Source: a bacterium
GTDB lineage: Bacteria; SZUA-182; SZUA-191; JAJRXT01
Direction: 5' to 3'
DNA: 18,528 nt
Assembly: GCA_024277605.1 (NCBI GenBank)
Contig: JAJRUU010000001.1
Coordinates: 1 to 18,528 of the forward strand
The notes below the pieces were generated by a model that saw nothing but the letters and a program-made list of their open reading frames with translations, was not told the DNA's origin and did not search any database. The position numbers were made by a program, and so were the translations under genes. Shown piece by piece: positions 14,089 through 18,528 of the stretch (positions are counted from its first letter, which is position 1; every line of letters begins with the position of its first letter).

Positions 14089-14874
14089 GTGATAGAACGA
14101 GCAACCAAAAATTTTGTCTTTATCATCTGTCTTACTTTGCTTGTGAGCCTAGGATGTATTACTCAAAGTAAAACTGGGTCTAGTGATAGTATAAATAATC
14201 AACAAGGTTTTGTAGAAGGCTTTGATGCAGGAAAGTTGAACCTGAAAAGTTGGCAGATTACCCAGCAAGGTGATTTCAACGAATCGGTGGTTGATGTGTA
14301 TGATGTAAATCAGGGAGAAGGTACTGATTACCGCCTGCGCCTGCGTGCCAACACCTTAGGTACAAGAGATGATGTAGTTAAGTATCTGGGCTTAAAGAGT
14401 ATTCAGCCGATAGAATTTACCAGTAAAAAAGAAATTAGCTTTGATCTGGATTGGAACAAACAGGCTAACGGCAGTTACATGAGCGCCGGCGTTTATATTT
14501 GCCCCACATCTACAGTTACAAATCCCAAGGACGAGAAGGATTGGTTGAAATTTGAGTATGTAGGGGTTCCCCCCGGACATAATGCCCGCAGTGTAATTGC
14601 CATCAAAAACAATGGCTTGGTAAAATTCCATTATATGGATGGTTGGCCCGGCGATCGTAAGGGCAGGACGATTTCATTGCAGAGGATAACCATAGTTTTA
14701 GATGAGAAAAGTTTGCAAGTATTTGAGAACAATAAGGAGACTTTTTATATACCGTCGCATGGGCTGGGCTTTACTAAGGGCTATCTTTACCTTAAGCTGA
14801 GGAGTCATAGCAATTACCCTGCCCGAGAGGTGTTTTTTGATAATATTACAATCGGTTCAGCAATAGGTGATTAG
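14089..14874 (+). CDS. Putative lipoprotein with a jelly-roll (LamG/glucanase-like) domain
   Basis: A 261-residue protein starting at GTG 14089, 8 nt after AAAGGAG. The N-terminus has a hydrophobic signal (FVFIICLTLLVSLGC) with C23 as a possible lipidation site, although serine at -3 is not the usual lipobox residue. The rest is beta-rich: it opens with VEGFDAGKLNLKSWQI, continues through DYRLRLRAN, ISFDLDWNKQ, LQRITIVLDEKSLQVFENN and GYLYLKLRSHSN, and ends VFFDNITIG. The layout resembles concanavalin A-like beta-sandwich domains that bind or cleave carbohydrates, but I see no clear catalytic signature. It is expected at the cell surface. It stands alone on its promoter, about 115 bp before the histidine kinase gene and divergent from the radical SAM gene. 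Function unknown. Confidence 0.75.
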   Translation: MIERATKNFVFIICLTLLVSLGCITQSKTGSSDSINNQQGFVEGFDAGKLNLKSWQITQQGDFNESVVDVYDVNQGEGTDYRLRLRANTLGTRDDVVKYLGLKSIQPIEFTSKKEISFDLDWNKQANGSYMSAGVYICPTSTVTNPKDEKDWLKFEYVGVPPGHNARSVIAIKNNGLVKFHYMDGWPGDRKGRTISLQRITIVLDEKSLQVFENNKETFYIPSHGLGFTKGYLYLKLRSHSNYPAREVFFDNITIGSAIGD

Positions 14875-14932
14875 CGCAGATAACTTCTTAAGTTTCCCCG
14901 AGTAGCCACCAAATCCAACCCCCTCTATCAGT

Positions 14933-14946
14933 CTGCAATATTGCAG
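14933..14946. promoter_or_regulatory. Perfect 14-bp palindrome upstream of the histidine kinase promoter
   Basis: CTGCAATATTGCAG is a perfect palindrome without a loop, 12 bp before the -35 box at 14959. The position suits an activator or repressor site. It has no T-run after it, so a terminator is unlikely. Confidence 0.4.
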
Positions 14947-14958
14947 TGCAGTTATGTC

Positions 14959-14987
14959 TTGACAATTATGGCGGCATGTTATATACC
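14959..14987 (+). promoter_or_regulatory. Candidate promoter for the histidine kinase / response regulator pair
   Basis: A perfect TTGACA (14959-14964) is followed after 17 bp by TATACC (14982-14987; 4 of 6), with an AT-rich TTATATA just before. Transcription would start near 14994, which makes the GTG at 14990 an unlikely translation start. Confidence 0.5.
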
Positions 14988-14989
14988 TG

Positions 14990-17077
14990 GTGTCACACAT
15001 GGTACTTGTGGAGTATGTCTTGGCCTTAAATAATACTCAATGTAGTTTTTACAACCTGAGCAAACTCAAAAAGCGCCTTCAAGGAAATCAGCTGGTTAGG
15101 ATGATAGAAAGAAACCGGAAAACAGGAAGTGAGGTTGTTGGTGATGTCCCCTGGGGCAGCCACTTCTGTCAATTCTACCAGACCCCGGAAGATCTCACCG
15201 ATATTTTAGTGCCGTATTTCAGCGCCGGCTTAGAAAACAATGAATTCTGCGTGTGGGTTACCTCAGAGCCGCTAAACGAAAAAGCGGCTAAAGCAGCTAT
15301 TAGCAGGGCGGTACCTGATTTTGAGCAATATCTGAAAAAGGGGCAAATGCAAATTGTTCCACATGCTGACTGGTATCTTAAAGACGGAGTATTCAACTCC
15401 CAGAGAGTTGTTGCCGACTGGGTTAATAAGCTCGATCAAGCCTTAACTCAGGGTTATGACGGCTTGAGGGTAACCGGTAATGCCGCTTGGCTTGAGGAAG
15501 AAGATTGGCGGGCTTTCAGTGATTATGAAACAAAAATAAATAAGGCCATTGGCAAATACCGAATACTGGCCATTTGCAGTTATTCCATTGATAAATGTGA
15601 CGCATTAAAATTGATAGAGGTGGCCGCTAAACATCAATTTGCGCTTATTAAACAGGCAACAGAGTGGGAACTTATTGAAAACCCTAACTGCAAGCGGGCG
15701 ATGGAGGCGTTACTAGAGAGTGAGGCCAAATATCGTAGTATATTTGAATCCGCCAAGGATGCCTTTATTGTGTTTGATTCCGGGGGCAATATTCTAGAAG
15801 CTAATCCACAAGCAATTAAACTATATGGTTATTCTCGTGAAGAGTTACTAGGGATTAATGCCCAAAAACTAATCCACTAGGATTCTATATCTGCTTTAAG
15901 ACAATGTATAACCAGCGTGATGACAGTTGGGGAATGTGATTGCGAAAGATGGAATAATCGGAAAGATGGCACCCCGATTATTGTTGAAGTGAAAGGCACC
16001 CCAATTTATTTTAAAGGCGAAAAACATGTGTTGAACATTATAAGAGACGTAACCCAGAGCAGGCAGGCGGAGGAAAAGATAAAAGACTTAGCCCTATTTC
16101 CGGCGCAAAATCCAAACCCGGTGCTGCGCATCAGAAAAGACGGTTATATTCAGTTTGCCAATCCGGCGGCTTGGCCGATTATAGAGTTATTGAAAACTAA
16201 ACCGGGAGAGCTTCTACCGGCTGAATGGAAATACGTGATAGCAGAAATATACGACTCCCAAAGCAGTCAGGAAATAGAGTTAAACCACCAAGACTGGGTT
16301 TTCTTAATTAAAATTACCCCCTTTGCCGGTACCGATTATTTATACGCGTATGGCCGTGATATAACCGAGCATAAGCAGATCGAGAAAAAAATTAAAGCCC
16401 ATCAGAAACAGCTTCGCAGTTTGGCGGCTGAACTCTCAGTTGCCGACGAGCGGGAACAGCGGCGGATTGCCACTGTGCTGCACGATCACCTTATCCAGAA
16501 TCTGGGTTTCAGCAAGATCAGGTTGGAAGGCTTGGCTGAAACGGACACCAAATTAGGGCAGGATAACTATCTGAATACTATTGAAGAATTACGAGATATT
16601 ACCGAAGGAATGATACAGTCCACCAGGTCGCTGACTTTTGATCTCAGCCCGCCTATTCTGTATGATCTGGGTCTTGAGGCGGCCATTGAATGGCTCAGCG
16701 AACAAATTCAACAGCAGCATGGTATCCTGATTTGTTTTGAACGAGATGGACAGCTCAAGCCTATGGAGGATGATATACGGAGTCTGCTTTTCCAGACCAC
16801 ACGCGAGTTGCTACTTAATGTAGTCAAGCATGCCAAGGTAGATTGTGCGGTAGTATCTATAAGTCGGGAAGGGGAGTATATCAAAATTGATGTACAGGAT
16901 GCCGGGGTAGGCTTTGATGTCGCTAAAACAAGCCCTCAAATGGACAAACATACTGGGTTTGGCTTGTTCAATATCCGTGAGCGGTTAGATTATATTGGCG
17001 GAGGGCTGGAGATTGCTTCTGAACCAGGGGGTGGTACCCGGGCCAGCCTGGTGGCGCCACTTTCGATTGGCACGTAG
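14990..17077 (+). pseudogene. MEDS-PAS-PAS sensor histidine kinase, interrupted by in-frame TAG at 15878-15880
   Basis: The first part (14990-15880) holds a MEDS (methanogen/methylotroph DcmR sensory) domain, starting near VVGDVPWGSHFCQFYQTPED and reaching about residue 225, then the first half of a PAS domain (YRSIFESAKDAFIVFDSGG, YGYSREELLG). TAG follows LIH. The same frame then reads DSISALRQCI and completes that PAS domain (DGTPIIVEV to RDVTQ), a second PAS-like domain, a HisKA_3-type box ERRIATVLHDHLIQNL-like around H498, and the ATPase domain with N-box RELLLNVVKHAK, DAGVGFD and GFGLFNIRER. Joined, it is about 695 residues and cytoplasmic, since no membrane segment is visible. It should phosphorylate the response regulator 19 bp downstream. 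The first start is unclear: GTG 14990, ATG 14999 or ATG 15101. The kinase half could also be made from GTG 15917 or ATG 15920, but no ribosome-binding site is seen. Confidence 0.88.
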
Positions 17078-17096
17078 ATAAAAAAGAGAAGGCTAT

Positions 17097-17747
17097 ATGA
17101 GCATAAAAATTGTCTTAGCTGATAATCACAAGCTTATGCGCGATGGACTAAAGGCTTTGCTTGAAAAACATACCGACATGGAAGTGATTGCAGAGGCAGC
17201 AGATGGACGAGAATTGCTGCGACTGATTGGAAAGCTGGCACCAGATGTGGCGGTAGTTGATGTGGTTATGCCAAACTTAAACGGTATTGAGGCTGTTCGC
17301 CAAATCACCGCCCAATTCCCTGAGGTCAAGGTGGTGGCGCTGTCGATGCACCTCAACAAACAGTTTGTGGTAGGCATGTTGCGGGCTGGGGCTTCGGCTT
17401 ATTTAGTGAAGGATTGTGCTTTTGGAGAGCTACACCAGGCCATTAGCGCCGTGGTTGCAAACCACACCTACTTAAGCCCTAGAATATCCGATACCGTTGT
17501 TGAACAATTTTTGTGTAACTCTTCGTCATCGACCGATCACCATGGCCCTTCAGCCCTGACCCCCAGGGAGCGGGAGATATTGCAGCTTTTAGCCGAAGGG
17601 AAAGATACCAACCAACTTGCAGCGCAGTTGCATGTAAGTGTAAAGACGGTGGGAACACACCGCCAACACATCATGAGTAAGTTAAAGATTCACAGCCTGG
17701 CCGAACTCACCAAATATGCTATCCGCGAAGGCATAACCTCTCTTTAA
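17097..17747 (+). CDS. NarL/LuxR-family response regulator
   Basis: A 216-residue protein with a receiver domain (1-120) and a LuxR-type helix-turn-helix (about 148-212). Receiver landmarks: D9 (followed by N10, where many have a second acidic residue), phospho-acceptor D55 in VAVVDVVMPNLNG, S83 in VVALSMH and K105 in YLVKDC. The output domain shows LTPREREILQLLAEGKDTNQLA and VSVKTVGTHRQHIMSKL, in the usual order. It is the cognate partner of the upstream HisKA_3-type kinase: they are 19 bp apart and GAAGG lies 6 nt before the ATG. When phosphorylated it should bind DNA and control transcription; the palindrome at 14933 or the dyad at 14013 are possible targets, but nothing in the sequence proves it. 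Repeat copy C begins 3 bp after the stop. Confidence 0.95.
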   Translation: MSIKIVLADNHKLMRDGLKALLEKHTDMEVIAEAADGRELLRLIGKLAPDVAVVDVVMPNLNGIEAVRQITAQFPEVKVVALSMHLNKQFVVGMLRAGASAYLVKDCAFGELHQAISAVVANHTYLSPRISDTVVEQFLCNSSSSTDHHGPSALTPREREILQLLAEGKDTNQLAAQLHVSVKTVGTHRQHIMSKLKIHSLAELTKYAIREGITSL

Positions 17748-17750
17748 CAT

Positions 17751-17921
17751 GATCTATTCATAAACTCAGACTGGATTCGCCAGACCTCTTGTAAGATAAG
17801 ATGCATGAGCCAACGTCCAATAAAGCTTTGTTTGCCCGAGGCGGCTGATCAGGAAGCTGATAAATTTATGCTTTTCAATTAAATGTCGATTTCCCCCTAA
17901 CAAGACCCGAATTTTTCGGGA
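17751..17921 (-). repeat. Copy C of the dispersed intergenic repeat
   Basis: Minus-strand copy: the head hairpin CCCGAA-AAA-TTCGGG begins directly after the TAA of the XRE gene (17924-17922), and the tail AATAGATC ends at 17751, 3 nt from the TAA of the response regulator. It is 171 bp, 2 bp shorter than A and B owing to a gap near 17785, which breaks the frame that is open in A and B. It fills the whole space between two convergent genes. Confidence 0.9.
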
Positions 17922-18131
17922 TTACAGGTTAATAATAAATAAATCTTCTACACTGACGCCGAGTGCTTTTGAAATGCGCAAGCCTAGTGGAATAGTGGGG
18001 TTAATCCGGCGATTGATGATACGGTTCATGTATTCCCGCTTGACCCCCACCCGTCTGGCTAGTTCGGCCTGTGACATGTCTCTTTCCGTCAGCACCCGAT
18101 AAATTCTGTTGTCCATTAATATTGATCCCAT
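17922..18131 (-). CDS. Small XRE-family helix-turn-helix regulator
   Basis: A 69-residue protein that is little more than a Cro/CI-type DNA-binding domain: DMSQAELARRVGVKREYMNRI (helices 2 and 3, about 18-38), NRRINPTIPLGLRISKALGV and the final VEDLFIINL. The length and layout match stand-alone XRE proteins found in chromosomes and on mobile elements. ATG at 18131 follows GGGAGG by 4 nt. The gene is bracketed by inverted copies C and D of the repeat, whose heads face it; C begins at the base after its stop codon. It probably regulates its own promoter, where an inverted repeat (18168-18190) lies in the leader, but no other target is visible in the window. Confidence 0.88.
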   Translation of the reverse strand: MGSILMDNRIYRVLTERDMSQAELARRVGVKREYMNRIINRRINPTIPLGLRISKALGVSVEDLFIINL

Positions 18132-18167
18132 ATGTCCTCCCTAACAGGAAAATTTACTGCATGGAGT

Positions 18168-18190
18168 CTCACTCAGAGTGTAACAGTGAG
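18168..18190. promoter_or_regulatory. Inverted repeat in the leader of the XRE gene
   Basis: CTCACT (18168-18173) and AGTGAG (18185-18190) are 6-bp arms around 11 nt, with a smaller CACT-CAG-AGTG dyad overlapping the left arm. It lies between the promoter and the start codon and could be an autoregulatory operator for the XRE protein. Confidence 0.35.
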
Positions 18191-18231
18191 AACAATCATC
18201 GTTAACACCTACAGGTCTTACGTGTTTTATA

Positions 18232-18259
18232 AGTATAGTAAAATATATTCAGTAGACAA
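18232..18259 (-). promoter_or_regulatory. Candidate promoter for the XRE gene
   Basis: On the minus strand, TTGTCT (18259-18254; 4 of 6) and TATACT (18237-18232; 5 of 6) are separated by 16 bp. The leader would be about 95 nt. From 18260 to 18374 I see no gene or clear signal. Confidence 0.45.
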
Positions 18260-18374
18260 TAGGCGTATAGCTGATCTTAGACCTCAAATATGCTGGCATT
18301 TACATCAGATATATGTGCATCATGTGACACACTAACGCAGGGAGGGTGTAACGACGATTATTCAGGCAGATTTA

Positions 18375-18528
18375 ACCCGAAAAATTCGGGTATTGTTATG
18401 GGCGAATCAACATTTAATTGAAAATTATAAATTTATCAGCTTCCCGATCAGCCGCCTCGGGCAAACATAGCTTTATTGGACGTTGGCTCATAAACCTTAT
18501 CTCGCAAGGGGTGTCTTGCAAACCCATC
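18375..18528 (+). repeat. Copy D of the dispersed intergenic repeat (cut by the window end)
   Basis: Plus-strand copy with hairpin ACCCGAA-AAA-TTCGGGT at 18375-18391. About 154 bp are present before the window ends, some 20 bp short of a full unit. It is closest to copy B (about 11 differences over the shared part). In the frame open in A and B it has one TAG (18468-18470). It faces copy C across the XRE gene. Confidence 0.9.

Noticed and set aside
13105..15880. Pyrrolysine encoded by TAG in the radical SAM enzyme and the kinase
   Set aside because: TAG is the natural terminator of several intact genes here, no methylamine methyltransferase is present, and the methyltransferase lesion is TAA.
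18132..18335. 67-codon plus-strand open frame upstream of the XRE gene
   Set aside because: It has no ribosome-binding site and no recognisable protein features, and it lies over the XRE leader and promoter.
3686..18528. The four repeats as a CRISPR array or long terminal repeats of one transposon
   Set aside because: They are about 173 bp, kilobases apart, in mixed orientation, without spacers, and no transposase or integrase gene lies between them.

Overview
The window is bacterial chromosomal DNA of intermediate base composition (low-to-mid 40s percent G+C by eye; not computed). Sec and Tat signals, a di-haem c-type peroxidase, an AmmeMemoRadiSam-type radical SAM enzyme, a MEDS-domain histidine kinase and a NarL-type regulator suggest an anaerobic or microaerophilic, probably environmental bacterium. 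I cannot assign a phylum. No tRNA, rRNA or CRISPR array was seen.

Layout. (1) 1-11210, all on the minus strand: a surface-polysaccharide operon reading wecB, wzm-like permease, wzt-like ATPase, methyltransferase, GT4 glycosyltransferase, SGNH hydrolase, heparinase II/III-family protein, radical SAM/SPASM-like protein, and the start of another glycosyltransferase cut by the window edge. wecB supplies UDP-ManNAc. The ABC pair exports a glycan recognised by the long C-terminal part of the ATPase. The remaining genes build, decorate or trim it. (2) 11575-13878, minus strand: a tight three-gene set of AmmeMemoRadiSam-like radical SAM enzyme, a 90-residue Tat-signal membrane protein and a di-haem peroxidase. 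(3) 14089-17747, plus strand: a lipoprotein, a MEDS-PAS-PAS histidine kinase and its NarL/LuxR response regulator. (4) 17922-18131, minus strand: a small XRE-type repressor.

Two kinds of structure lie on top of this. First, four copies of an intergenic repeat of about 173 bp sit at 3686-3858(-), 11399-11571(+), 17751-17921(-) and 18375-18528(+, cut by the window end). Each starts with a CCCGAA/TTCGGG hairpin and ends in AATAGATC. The copies form two head-inward pairs, one bracketing the wecB-to-SGNH cassette and one bracketing the XRE gene. A small internal stem is kept by compensatory and wobble changes, which suggests a structured RNA, although two copies are also open in one reading frame. 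I do not recognise the family. Separately, a 156-bp MITE-like element with near-perfect 19-bp terminal inverted repeats and a 6-bp target duplication sits between wzt and the methyltransferase gene.

Second, three genes (methyltransferase, AmmeMemoRadiSam-like enzyme, histidine kinase) are each interrupted by one in-frame stop codon with recognisable homologous protein continuing in the same frame. The edge glycosyltransferase has a good Shine-Dalgarno sequence followed by ATT rather than ATG. This points to ongoing gene decay, strain-level variation, sequencing error or, less likely, stop-codon suppression.
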